Below, piece by piece: positions 47,473 through 55,946 of a stretch of DNA of 64,000 nucleotides. The first letter of the stretch is position 1; each line of letters begins with the position of its first letter. Origin of the DNA: Nisaea acidiphila (GTDB lineage Bacteria > Pseudomonadota > Alphaproteobacteria > Thalassobaculales > Thalassobaculaceae); assembly GCF_024662015.1 (NCBI RefSeq), contig NZ_CP102480.1, forward strand, positions 4,334,501-4,398,500, written 5' to 3'. Under the pieces are notes generated by a model. The model had not been told where the DNA came from and made no database searches. It was given only the letters and a program-made list of their open reading frames with translations. Position numbers and translations under genes: made by a program.

Positions 47473-49949
47473 CAGATCGGCAGCTGCGCCTGCATGTCGC
47501 CGCCAGTAGCCTCCGCGACGAGTTCGGCTTCCGCTTCCTCGAGCAACGTATCCATGGCGCCTCCATAGACCTGCTCCTTGCCGATCTCCAGCAGGATCGG
47601 CACCGCGAGCGGGGAGACACGGTCTAGAGGACGCACGTCGATCCGTCCCTGCACCTCGACCAGGAAATCGGCGAGCCTCCGGATGTCGGTCAGACCGCGT
47701 GCCGCGTCGGCCCGCGTGGCGCGGAGCAGGATATGGTCCGGCTCGTGGCTGCGCAGCACGTCGTAGATCAGGTCGGCATTGATGGTGACCTGGCGGCCGG
47801 TTTTCTCGTGCCCGGGAAGCTTGCGTTCGATCAGCCCGGCGATCACCGCGACATTGCGGAAAGTGCGTTTCAGCAGGGTCGAGTCTGCCATCCATTCCTC
47901 GAGATCGTCGCCGAGCATGTTCTGGTCAAACAGTGCTTCTACATCCTCCCTGCGCGGCTCTTTCAGGCTCCAAACCCCGATCACGTAGTCGCTCGCGACG
48001 AAGCCGAGCGGGTCCAGTCCGGCCCGCTCCATGCGCTTGGTCAGCAGCATGCCGAGGGTCTGGTGCGCGTTGCGGCCGGCAAAGCAGTAGGCGACGAGAT
48101 AGAATTTGCCCGAACGGGGGAAGATCTCGACCAGCAGCCGGTCCCGTTTCGGCATGACAGAACGCCATTGCTGCATGCGCAGCCAGTCCTCGACCGGTGC
48201 GGGGAGCATCGGCCAGTCCCGGTCGTCCTCCAGCATGGCGCGGACACGCTGGGAGAGATGAGTCGTGAAAGGTAGCCGGCCTCCCATATAGGCCGGGATT
48301 TCAGGCTCTTCGCCGCCGCCGGGGCTGACCTCTACAACGGTCTCCCGCACGCCCTCGAACGTCAGGAGTTTTCCGGCGAAGAGGAAGGTGTCGCCCGGCG
48401 TCAGGCCCTGGACGAAATACTCCTCAATCTCGCCGAGGAAGCGGCCGCGGCGCATGCGGACCTTCAGCGTGACTGCCTCGACGATGGTGCCGACATTCAT
48501 CCGGTAGGCATGCGCCACCCTCTCGTTCACGACGGTCCACTTTCCGTCTGCCGTAGGGCGCAGGCGCCGGAAGCGATCATAGGTGCGGAGCGCATATCCG
48601 CCATCCGTCACGAAGCGCAGCACGGCGTCGAAATCCTCGCGGGATAGTTCTGTATAGGGTGCGGCGGTGCGGATTTCCTCGTAGAGCCGGTTCGGGTGGA
48701 AGGGGCCGGAGCAGGCGGTGCCGAGGATGTGCTGGGCCAGGACGTCGAGTGAACCTCCGCTCGGCAGCTCGCCGTCGAGCGTCATCTCCTTTACGGCGTC
48801 GATCGCGGCTTGGCATTCCAGCACTTCGAAGCGGTTGGCCGGGATCAGGATCGCGCGGCTTGGCTGGTCGAGCCGGTGATTGGCGCGTCCTATCCGCTGC
48901 AGCAGCCGCGACGAGCCTTTCGGCGCGCCGACCTGAATTACGAGGTCGACCGCCGCCCAATCGATGCCGAGATCGAGGGAGGAGGTGGCGACCACCGCCC
49001 GAAGACCGCCATTCGCCATCACCGCCTCGACCTTGCGCCGCTGTTCGGCCGAAAGCGAACCGTGATGCAGGGCGATCGGCAGGTTCTGCTCATTCACCCG
49101 CCAGAGCGCCTGGAAAAGGATCTCCGCCTGCGCGCGCGTATTGACGAAGACCAGCGTGGTCCCGGCGCCGCAGATCTGTTCGTAGATGTCTTCGACGGCG
49201 TAGGTTCCCATATGGCCGGACCAGGGGAAATGACCGCGCCCGATCATGATCTCGACCTCGGCCGCGACGGCGCCGCCGCCGGCCACCCGCGCGACGTCTC
49301 CCGCGCCGTGCCGGCCGGTGGGCGAGAGATAGGCCTCGAGCGAGTCCGGATAGGCGACTGTGGCGGAGAGGCCGACCCGGCGCGCATCGGGGGCGAGCTT
49401 CGCAAGCCGGGCGAGCCCCAGCGCGAGCTGTTCGCCACGTTTGTTGGGCGCCAGCGCGTGCAACTCGTCGATGACGACGGTGCGCAGCCCCGCGAAGATC
49501 TTCGGTGCATCGGTATAGGAGAGCAGCAGCGCGAGGCTTTCCGGGGTGGTCAGCAGAACGTTCGGCGGGGCGCCGCGCTGGCGCTGCTTCTTGGCCTGCG
49601 GCGTGTCGCCCGTCCGCGTTTCCGCCGTCACGGGCAGGTCCATCTCCTCGATCGGCAGGAGGAGGTTGCGGTGAATGTCGACCGCGAGGGCTTTCAGCGG
49701 CGAGACATAGAGCGTGTGCAGCCCGTCATTTGGAGCATCGGCGAGGTCGATCAGGCTCGGCAGGAAACCGGCCAGCGTCTTGCCGCCTCCGGTGGGCGCG
49801 ATGAGCAAAGCGTGCTTGCCGCTCCGCGCGGCCTGCAACATTTCGAGTTGATGCGGGTGCGGCTGCCAGCCTTTCGCGTCAAACCAGTCGCGGAATGCGT
49901 CCGGAAGTGCGGCGATATCCGTCAAGAGTGCTGCGGTTGCGTCCGACAT
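47472..49949 (-). CDS. Ligase-associated DNA damage response DEXH-box helicase
   Basis: An 825-residue Lhr-core-like helicase. Walker A is APTGGGKT (51-58), Walker B DELH (161-164), motif III GLSATVAY, and motif VI LLQRIGRANHR. The C-terminal half includes the winged helix and Lhr-core domains. It unwinds RNA-DNA or damaged duplexes in the ligase-associated repair pathway. It leads the helicase-GNAT-pdeM run. In many genomes exonuclease, ligase, helicase and pdeM are contiguous; here the exonuclease and ligase lie 2.4 kb away in the opposite direction. Confidence 0.92.
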   Translation of the reverse strand: MSDATAALLTDIAALPDAFRDWFDAKGWQPHPHQLEMLQAARSGKHALLIAPTGGGKTLAGFLPSLIDLADAPNDGLHTLYVSPLKALAVDIHRNLLLPIEEMDLPVTAETRTGDTPQAKKQRQRGAPPNVLLTTPESLALLLSYTDAPKIFAGLRTVVIDELHALAPNKRGEQLALGLARLAKLAPDARRVGLSATVAYPDSLEAYLSPTGRHGAGDVARVAGGGAVAAEVEIMIGRGHFPWSGHMGTYAVEDIYEQICGAGTTLVFVNTRAQAEILFQALWRVNEQNLPIALHHGSLSAEQRRKVEAVMANGGLRAVVATSSLDLGIDWAAVDLVIQVGAPKGSSRLLQRIGRANHRLDQPSRAILIPANRFEVLECQAAIDAVKEMTLDGELPSGGSLDVLAQHILGTACSGPFHPNRLYEEIRTAAPYTELSREDFDAVLRFVTDGGYALRTYDRFRRLRPTADGKWTVVNERVAHAYRMNVGTIVEAVTLKVRMRRGRFLGEIEEYFVQGLTPGDTFLFAGKLLTFEGVRETVVEVSPGGGEEPEIPAYMGGRLPFTTHLSQRVRAMLEDDRDWPMLPAPVEDWLRMQQWRSVMPKRDRLLVEIFPRSGKFYLVAYCFAGRNAHQTLGMLLTKRMERAGLDPLGFVASDYVIGVWSLKEPRREDVEALFDQNMLGDDLEEWMADSTLLKRTFRNVAVIAGLIERKLPGHEKTGRQVTINADLIYDVLRSHEPDHILLRATRADAARGLTDIRRLADFLVEVQGRIDVRPLDRVSPLAVPILLEIGKEQVYGGAMDTLLEEAEAELVAEATGGDMQAQLPI

Positions 49950-49988
49950 GCCGGAAAGGTGGAGGGCAACTTGGGCCCCGGCAAGAGA

Positions 49989-50432
49989 TTAGTCCTCTTC
50001 GGGGGCTTCGTCATCGGCGGCCCAGCTCATTGCCGGGTGTATTTCCTTGAAGCAGCGGAACCTTGAGCCAGGAAAGATGAACCCCAGCGCCTTGTTGACG
50101 AGCAGGGTGAGCCAGTAATTGTCCGTCACGATCGCGACCCGGGTTCCCGGATTCTGGCCTTGTTCGAATTCGGCCCATTGTTTTCCGAGCTTTTCCAGAG
50201 CGCCCCAGGTCCAGTCGGTGGGCCCGAACGTTCCTCGGTGGTCGACAACCGTATTGCACCAGATGACCTCGGGGTTGTCCTCCCAGATTCTCGGGATGTA
50301 CTTGAGTAGATCGTAGTCGGAGAAGCCGTCCCGGATCTCGATCAGCAGCAATTTCTGTTCGCGATCTATCGACCACGAGAAGTTCTGTGCCGCATCGGGC
50401 GCGGGGTCATTTCGATCGAGCGGACTCATCAC
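49989..50432 (-). CDS. SpoIIAA/STAS-like hypothetical protein
   Basis: A 147-residue cytosolic protein with an alternating strand and helix pattern typical of STAS/SpoIIAA-like folds: NFSWSIDREQKLLLIEIRDGFSDYDLLKYIPRIWEDNPEVIWCNTVVDHRGTFGPTDW... then GTRVAIVTDNYWLTLLVNKALGFIFPGSRFRCFKEIHPAMSW. The final segment (R.FR.F.....A..W) is typical of alphaproteobacterial SpoIIAA-like proteins. It lies 4 bp after the enoyl-CoA hydratase stop, so the two are in one operon. Function unknown. Confidence 0.72.
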   Translation of the reverse strand: MMSPLDRNDPAPDAAQNFSWSIDREQKLLLIEIRDGFSDYDLLKYIPRIWEDNPEVIWCNTVVDHRGTFGPTDWTWGALEKLGKQWAEFEQGQNPGTRVAIVTDNYWLTLLVNKALGFIFPGSRFRCFKEIHPAMSWAADDEAPEED

Positions 50433-50436
50433 GGGG

Positions 50437-51234
50437 TCACGCGTCAGCTGGATACCAAGCCGGGTTGCGCTTCTCGGCGAAGCTATTCAGGCCTTCGGCG
50501 GCTTCGTCCGATTGGCGCTTCGCTGCGTGCTGGGCAACCAGCTCTTCGAAATACTCGTCCGACAGAGAGATGTTGGCGTGGTCCAGGATGACCTGCTTGG
50601 TCTCGGAGATTGCGACCGGTGCCGACAGCAGGAGCTGATCGATGACGGGCCCGGCGGCCGCGTCGAGGCCCCCCGTTGCGCATACTTCGTGCACCAGCCC
50701 CATCTCGGCGGCCTTTGCCGCACCGAAGCGCTCGCAGGTGAGCGCGTAGCGACGGACATTGCGCGGCCCCATGGCCGCATTCAGATGCGGGACGATGATG
50801 CCGGCCATGACGCCCCAGCGCGCCTCGGTGATGGCGAAGAGCGCATCCTCGCTGGCGATTACCACGTCACAGGCCGCGACAATGCCGACGCCGCCGCCGA
50901 AGCAGCCGCCATGTACCAGTGCAACGGTCGGCTTCGGAAAATCGTTAAGGCCGCAGACCGCCGAAGCGGTGCGCCGCGACACCGCGACATTCTCTTCCGG
51001 GGAAAGCGCGCCGATCTCGTTCAGCCAGCGCAGGTCGGCCCCGGCCTGGAAGTGCTTGCCGTTGCCGCGCAGGACCACGACTCGGACCTTGTCGTCGGAA
51101 CCGCAAGCGGCGAACGCGTCGAGCAGGCCCTGGACCACCTCGCCATTATAGGCGTTGTTCACTTCCGGTCGGTTGATCGTGACGGTGGCAACTCCGCGCG
51201 CGTCTTTGGTGAGCAGGACAACGGGTTCGGACAT
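50437..51234 (-). CDS. Enoyl-CoA hydratase/isomerase family protein
   Basis: A 265-residue crotonase-fold protein, start ATG 51234. Oxyanion-hole regions are GNGKHFQAGADLRWLNE and VHGGCFGGGVGIVAACDVVIASEDALFAITEARWGVMAG, where the Glu of TEARWG is in a catalytic position. The closest functional likeness is methylglutaconyl-CoA hydratase of leucine breakdown, but this is by eye. It lies between the split halves of the ligase-associated repair system and has no obvious link to it. Confidence 0.85.
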   Translation of the reverse strand: MSEPVVLLTKDARGVATVTINRPEVNNAYNGEVVQGLLDAFAACGSDDKVRVVVLRGNGKHFQAGADLRWLNEIGALSPEENVAVSRRTASAVCGLNDFPKPTVALVHGGCFGGGVGIVAACDVVIASEDALFAITEARWGVMAGIIVPHLNAAMGPRNVRRYALTCERFGAAKAAEMGLVHEVCATGGLDAAAGPVIDQLLLSAPVAISETKQVILDHANISLSDEYFEELVAQHAAKRQSDEAAEGLNSFAEKRNPAWYPADA

Positions 51235-51388
51235 GGCGCAGCCTCTTGATTCGGAATACATCTCCGGGACGGAGCGACCGCACCTTAAGCCGTGATCGTG
51301 TGCGCTCCAACCCTTTGGCTCTGTCCGGGAACGCGAATGGCCGGACGATCTAGGTCCGGCCATCGAATTTTTGCAGGTGCGAAGGTGC

Positions 51389-51559
51389 TCAGGCGGCGTT
51401 CGAGACGACCAGCTTCGGTTCGCCCAAGGGATCGGCATTTTCACTGTGACGGGAAAGGCCGTCGATCATTTCCAATGCCGCATCGGCCTGAAGAAGCGAC
51501 CATTTCCGCTGGGTATCGGAAAAATAGACCCGTGGCTTCTTGATTTGCTCGTTGATCAT
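51389..51559 (-). CDS. Small hypothetical protein (56 aa)
   Basis: An open frame of 56 codons from ATG 51559 with GGA about 7 bases upstream. The product (MINEQIKKPRVYFSDTQRKWSLLQADAAL, ending GEPKLVVSNAA) is polar and soluble. A 23-bp near-perfect palindrome lies about 70 bp upstream, consistent with a regulated promoter. It fills part of the 552-bp stretch between the hydratase and the SIS gene, which holds nothing else except this palindrome. Family not recognised; whether it is expressed is uncertain. Confidence 0.42.
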   Translation of the reverse strand: MINEQIKKPRVYFSDTQRKWSLLQADAALEMIDGLSRHSENADPLGEPKLVVSNAA

Positions 51560-51627
51560 ATCTGGTTCCAGCTCTGAAGAGTATTCTGTTGCTGATAATA
51601 GGAAGATCGGACAAGCGGGTGAAAATG

Positions 51628-51650
51628 ACAATGTTGCAATGCAGCATTGT
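51628..51650. promoter_or_regulatory. 23-bp palindromic operator candidate
   Basis: The arms ACAATGTTGCA and TGCAGCATTGT meet at a single central A; 10 of 11 arm positions are complementary. It lies 69 bp from the start of the 56-residue gene (leftward) and 136 bp from the SIS gene (rightward). Its length and near-perfect symmetry are unusual for chance and point to a dimeric regulator. No regulator gene is adjacent. Confidence 0.5.
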
Positions 51651-51785
51651 ATTCGTTTCGGTTTGTCCATAATGGCCGAGAAATTCCGTCATTACGGTTA
51701 ATTTGTGGGGTATGTGGCGCTGGCATCGGCGGACGCTGTCAGTTAAATTCCGGCAACTTGAGTTTCCGAAACCCCGAGGCTTTCC

Positions 51786-52391
51786 GTGAACAGTTCCGAC
51801 ATTAAGTCCCGCATCAAGATGATCCTGGATGCGGAGGCGGCGGCGATCGATGCGATCAAGGTCGACGAGACCTATGAAAAGGCCCTCGATATCCTTCAGA
51901 ACACGCCCGGAAAGATCATCACGACGGGCATGGGCAAGGCGGGGTTCATCGCGCACAAGTTCGCCGCGATCCTGAGCTCGACGGCGTCTCCGGCGTTCTT
52001 TATCCATCCGAGCGAGGCGGCGCACGGCGATCTCGGCATGGTCGCTCCCGGGGACTGCATCGTCGCTTTCTCGACCAGCGGGAAAACCCGCGAAGTACTG
52101 GAGTTCATCGAACTCAGCCGCCATGTCGAGGCGGGCAAGGTCATCGGTATCACCTCGCATCCGGACAGCGGCCTGCGCGATCTCGCGGACGTCATCATCG
52201 ATATGGGCGTGATCAAGGAGCCGTGCCCGTTGGGACTGACGCCGTCCGCCAGCATGGCGGTGATGTCGGCGGTGAGCGACGCGCTGGCGCTGGTCCTGAT
52301 GGAGCGCAAGGGCGTCACCCGGCACGAATATGGACTTCGTCATCACGGCGGCTATCTCGGTAAGCAGGCACGCACGGACAATATCGAGTAG
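51786..52391 (+). CDS. SIS-domain sugar phosphate isomerase, CBS-less
   Basis: A 201-residue SIS-domain protein starting at GTG 51786. ITTGMGKAGFIAHKFAAILSSTASPAFFIHPSEAAHGDLGMV and AFSTSGKTREVLEFIE match the KpsF/KdsD arabinose-5-phosphate isomerase core, but the protein ends where those enzymes would continue with two CBS domains (full length about 320). It ends HEYGLRHHGGYLGKQAR, close to the linker of the full enzyme. So it is a short natural form or a truncated relative. It lies 2 bp before the exonuclease gene and is probably co-transcribed. Confidence 0.82.
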   Translation: MNSSDIKSRIKMILDAEAAAIDAIKVDETYEKALDILQNTPGKIITTGMGKAGFIAHKFAAILSSTASPAFFIHPSEAAHGDLGMVAPGDCIVAFSTSGKTREVLEFIELSRHVEAGKVIGITSHPDSGLRDLADVIIDMGVIKEPCPLGLTPSASMAVMSAVSDALALVLMERKGVTRHEYGLRHHGGYLGKQARTDNIE

Positions 52392-52393
52392 GG

Positions 52394-53419
52394 ATGACGA
52401 AAGCCGCACGCAGGGCAAGCTGGATCAGGGTCCGACCGGAGGGCCTGCTTGTCGAGCCGGGCGGCTTCTATGTCGATCCGACGCGGGCCGTCGAGCGCGC
52501 GGTCATCACCCACGGCCATGCGGACCATGCCAGGCCCGGCCACGGCACCGTCGCCGCCACTGCCGCTACGCTTGCTATCATGCGGACGCGCTATGGCGAG
52601 ATGCCGTTCGGTTCCGGCCAGCCACTTGCGCTCGGCGAGACGATCACGATCAATGGTGTGAAGGTATGGCTGGCTCCGGCCGGGCATGTCCTCGGCAGCG
52701 CGCAGGTGGTGCTTGAGTATAAGGGTGAGCGTGTCGTCGTCTCCGGAGACTACAAGCGCCGCCCCGACCGGACCTGCACGGCGTTTGAACCCGTGCCCTG
52801 CGATGTCTTCGTCACGGAGGCGACCTTCGGGCTGCCGGTCTTCCGCCATCCTCCGGATGAAGGAGAGATGGCGATGCTGATGCATTCGCGCAGCCTCTTC
52901 CCCGATCGCTGCCACGTTATCGGAACCTATTCCCTCGGCAAGGCGCAACGGCTGATCTCTCTGATCCGGGCAGCCGGTTACGATAAGCCGCTCTACTTGC
53001 ACGGCGCTTTGATGCCGCTCTGCGAGCTTTACCAGGCGCACGGCGTCGATCTGGGTGAGCTGCTGCCGGCGACGGCAGGCGAGAAGGGCAAACCGCGGGC
53101 GGATCTTTCGGGCGAGATCGTTCTGGCCCCGCCATCGGCCATCGCCGACCGTTGGGCGCGCCGGTTGCCGGATCCGGTCGTGGCCATGGCATCGGGCTGG
53201 ATGCGCGTGAAGCAGCGGGCGAAGCAAGGCGGCGTCGAGCTGCCACTGGTGATTTCCGACCATGCGGATTGGGACGAACTGCTGCAGACGCTAGACGATG
53301 TCGGGGCGCCGGAAGTCTGGGTGACGCACGGGCGTGAGGAGGCGCTGGTCCACGCTGCCCGGAAGAAAGGCATAGAAGCGAAGGCTCTCCGACTGCTCGG
53401 TTACGAGGAAGAGGGCTGA
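52394..53419 (+). CDS. Ligase-associated DNA damage response exonuclease
   Basis: A 341-residue metallo-beta-lactamase-fold nuclease. The metal motif HGHADHA is at residues 40-46; APAGHVLGSAQ, SGDYKRRPD and SDHADWDEL give further ligands. The length and the ending VTHGREEALV match the exonuclease of the ligase-associated repair system (SNM1/Artemis-like). Its stop overlaps the ATG of the ligase gene by one base, so both are translated together. Confidence 0.9.
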   Translation: MTKAARRASWIRVRPEGLLVEPGGFYVDPTRAVERAVITHGHADHARPGHGTVAATAATLAIMRTRYGEMPFGSGQPLALGETITINGVKVWLAPAGHVLGSAQVVLEYKGERVVVSGDYKRRPDRTCTAFEPVPCDVFVTEATFGLPVFRHPPDEGEMAMLMHSRSLFPDRCHVIGTYSLGKAQRLISLIRAAGYDKPLYLHGALMPLCELYQAHGVDLGELLPATAGEKGKPRADLSGEIVLAPPSAIADRWARRLPDPVVAMASGWMRVKQRAKQGGVELPLVISDHADWDELLQTLDDVGAPEVWVTHGREEALVHAARKKGIEAKALRLLGYEEEG

Positions 53420-54996
53420 TGCTGCGCTTCGCCCGCCTGCTCGACCGCTTGCTCTATGCTCCGCAGCGCAACAGCAAGCTGAAGCTGATGGCGGATTATT
53501 TCCGCACCGCTCCCGATCCGGACCGGGGAATCGCACTCGCCGCGCTGGCGGGCGCGCTCGATGTGAAGAGTGCGAAGCCATCCACGATCCGCGCGCTGGT
53601 GACGGAGCGGGTCGATCCGGAGCTGTTCGGCTGGTCTTACGATTTCGTTGGCGACCTGGCTGAGACCGTCGCCCTGATCTGGCCGGAAAAGCCTGCGAAC
53701 CGGGCCGCGCCTTCTCTGGGCGAAATTCCTTCGGAACTCGCGGGGCTGAGTGCGGCCGCCGCGTCTGAAGTGATCGAGAGCTGGCTCGACACGCTGGATC
53801 CAACCGGACGTTGGGCAATGCTGAAGCTGGTGACCGGCGGGATGCGCGTCGGCGTCTCCGCCCGCCTCGCCAAAACCGCGCTCGCCGAGGCCTTCGGGCG
53901 CGAAGTCGACGAGATCGAGGAAATCTGGCATGGGCTGGCGCCGCCCTACGGCGAGCTGTTCGACTGGCTGGAAGGACGTACGGATCGCCCCGATATGAGC
54001 GCGCGCGCGGTTTTCCGCCCCCTGATGCTGGCCAATCCGCTGGAGAAGGAAGATCTCGCACGGCTCGATCTTTCGGCCTATGCGGCGGAATGGAAATGGG
54101 ACGGGATCCGCGTGCAGATCGCGGCGCGCTGCAACGAGGTCAGGCTTTATTCCCGGACCGGCGACGACATCTCGGCGGCTTTCCCGGACATCGTCGATTT
54201 CGTGAGTTTCGAAGGCGTGCTGGATGGCGAGCTCCTTGTGTTGCGGGAAGGCGAGGTGGCACCGTTCAACGACCTTCAGCAGCGGCTCAACCGCAAACGT
54301 GTTACGGCGAAAATGCTGCGGGAGCATCCGGCGCATATCCGCCTCTACGACATACTGTTCGAGCGGGACGAGGATCTTCGCGGGCTCTCATTCACGGAGC
54401 GCCGCACACGACTCGAGACTTTCTGGGAGCGGGAAAAGCCGGTCCGGACTGACCTCTCCGAGATCGTCCCGTTCGAGGATATCGCCGCGCTGGAAGCGCT
54501 GCGCGAAGCCTGCCGCGAGGCGCAGCTTGAGGGATTGATGCTGAAGCGCCGCGACAGCGTCTACCAGCCTGGCCGCCCGAAAGGGCCGTGGTTCAAGTGG
54601 AAGCGCGATGCGCTGACGCTCGATACCGTGGTGATGTACGCCCAGCGCGGGCACGGCAAGCGCTCCTCCTTCTATTCCGACTTCACCTTCGGCGCCTGGC
54701 GTGACGGGGAAGAAGGGCCGGAGCTGGTGCCGGTCGGCAAGGCCTATTCCGGCTTTACCGACGAGGAACTGAAGCGGCTCGACAAATGGGTGCGCGACAA
54801 CACCATTCAGCGTTACGGCCCGGTGCGGGAGGTTACCCCCGGACTGGTGGTCGAGGTCGCTTTCGACAGCGTGCATCGCTCTTCCCGGCACAAGAGCGGC
54901 GTCGCCATGCGCTTTCCCCGCTTTCACCGGATCCGCTGGGACAAACCGGCGGAAGAAGCGGACCGGCTGGAAAGCCTGGAGCAGCTGATCCACTGA
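53419..54996 (+). CDS. ATP-dependent DNA ligase
   Basis: A 525-residue bacterial ATP-dependent ligase. Motif I is EWKWDGIRVQ with the adenylated lysine at K226; SRTGDDIS (III), VLDGELLV, EGLMLKRRDS (IV) and GPWFKWKRD (V) follow. An N-terminal helical DNA-binding domain occupies residues 1-200 and an OB domain the C-terminus. It seals breaks in the ligase-associated repair pathway with the neighbouring exonuclease and the distant helicase and pdeM. It is one base overlapped with the exonuclease gene. Confidence 0.92.
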   Translation: MLRFARLLDRLLYAPQRNSKLKLMADYFRTAPDPDRGIALAALAGALDVKSAKPSTIRALVTERVDPELFGWSYDFVGDLAETVALIWPEKPANRAAPSLGEIPSELAGLSAAAASEVIESWLDTLDPTGRWAMLKLVTGGMRVGVSARLAKTALAEAFGREVDEIEEIWHGLAPPYGELFDWLEGRTDRPDMSARAVFRPLMLANPLEKEDLARLDLSAYAAEWKWDGIRVQIAARCNEVRLYSRTGDDISAAFPDIVDFVSFEGVLDGELLVLREGEVAPFNDLQQRLNRKRVTAKMLREHPAHIRLYDILFERDEDLRGLSFTERRTRLETFWEREKPVRTDLSEIVPFEDIAALEALREACREAQLEGLMLKRRDSVYQPGRPKGPWFKWKRDALTLDTVVMYAQRGHGKRSSFYSDFTFGAWRDGEEGPELVPVGKAYSGFTDEELKRLDKWVRDNTIQRYGPVREVTPGLVVEVAFDSVHRSSRHKSGVAMRFPRFHRIRWDKPAEEADRLESLEQLIH

Positions 54997-55068
54997 GCGG
55001 GCCCGCGTCGCATCTCTTCCAACGCAAGCCAATCCTTGATAAAGACGGATAACCTATTGGAATCCGAT

Positions 55069-55695
55069 ATGAACGATCGTGCCGCAGACCGTATCCTTTT
55101 TCAGCTGAAGACCCGAGGGCCCCAGACCATCGGCGATCTCGGCGCGCATTTCTCCATGACCGGGGAAGCGGCGCGCCAGCATCTCGCCAAGTTGGCGGAA
55201 GCGGGACTGGTCACGCCGGAGGACCGGCGCCAGGGGCGCGGCCGGCCGAAACGCTTCTGGGCCCTGACCGATGCCGGGCATGCGCGCTTTCCGGACAGTC
55301 ACGCCCAGCTCACCGTCGATCTTCTGCAGTCGGTGCGCGAACTCTTCGGCGAGGCGGGACTGGATAGCCTGATCGAGAAGCGGGAGGCGGAAAACCTCGC
55401 GCTCTACCGGGCAGAGACCGGCAGGGCACGGACGCTGAAACAGAAACTCGATGCGCTGGTCGAGCTCCGGGACCGCGAGGGCTACATGGCCGAGTGCGTG
55501 GAAATGGAGGAGCGCGGTTTTCTCCTGATCGAGAATCATTGTCCGGTCTGTGCCGCCGCCACGGAGTGCCAGGGGCTCTGCCGCTCCGAACTGAAGCTGT
55601 TTCGGGATGTTCTGGGGCCCGATTGCGTGGTAGAGCGGACCGATCACATTCTTTCGGGGGCGCGTCGCTGCGCCTATCGGATCACGCTAAAATGA
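55069..55695 (+). CDS. SufR-like Fe-S transcriptional regulator
   Basis: A 208-residue protein. A winged helix-turn-helix lies at residues 1-75 (MTGEAARQHLAKLAEAGLVTPEDRRQGRGRPKRFWALTDAG). A C-terminal effector domain has cysteines at 158, 161, 167, 171, 186 and 201 (ENHCPVCAAATECQGLCRSEL...RRCAYRI), a pattern like the Fe-S-binding SufR family. Such regulators sense Fe-S or redox state and repress cluster assembly or related genes. ATG 55069 is preferred over a TTG at 55036. It overlaps the 84-residue gene by ATGA. The target may be cysNC/cysD or genes elsewhere. Confidence 0.8.
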   Translation: MNDRAADRILFQLKTRGPQTIGDLGAHFSMTGEAARQHLAKLAEAGLVTPEDRRQGRGRPKRFWALTDAGHARFPDSHAQLTVDLLQSVRELFGEAGLDSLIEKREAENLALYRAETGRARTLKQKLDALVELRDREGYMAECVEMEERGFLLIENHCPVCAAATECQGLCRSELKLFRDVLGPDCVVERTDHILSGARRCAYRITLK

Positions 55696-55946
55696 ATCGC
55701 ATCAAACGGCACAAGGTGTCCGCGCTGGTTGGCCTGCGCAAACCGGTTCCCATTGGTATTGGCCACAACCAGGGCCCGCCGCTCAGCAATGTCTGGCACA
55801 AGACGCACTGGAAAAAAGCGAGCGCCAATGCCTGGAAGGCACCGGATCGCCTGATCCTTCAGCGCCGCATCAAGAGGGCGAAAGAACTCGGCATGACCTA
55901 TCGGGAGTACATGCTTGAGATCCTGGAACGCGGAAAGCATCTCTAG
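55692..55946 (+). CDS. Small basic protein with IGHNQGPP motif (84 aa)
   Basis: An 84-residue basic protein whose ATG overlaps the SufR-like gene. It contains [34 protein letters not shown] and ends in a charged helix ([24 protein letters not shown]). The GIGHN.GPP motif recurs in alphaproteobacterial small proteins of unknown role. Translational coupling to the regulator suggests a partner or a downstream effector. Its TAG stop shares the palindrome CTAG with the stop of convergent cysNC. Confidence 0.6.
   Translation: MNRIKRHKVSALVGLRKPVPIGIGHNQGPPLSNVWHKTHWKKASANAWKAPDRLILQRRIKRAKELGMTYREYMLEILERGKHL

Noticed and set aside
51786-52391. SIS gene as a pseudogene of kdsD
   Set aside because: The frame is intact to a proper stop and tightly coupled to the next gene, and no CBS remnants are seen downstream.
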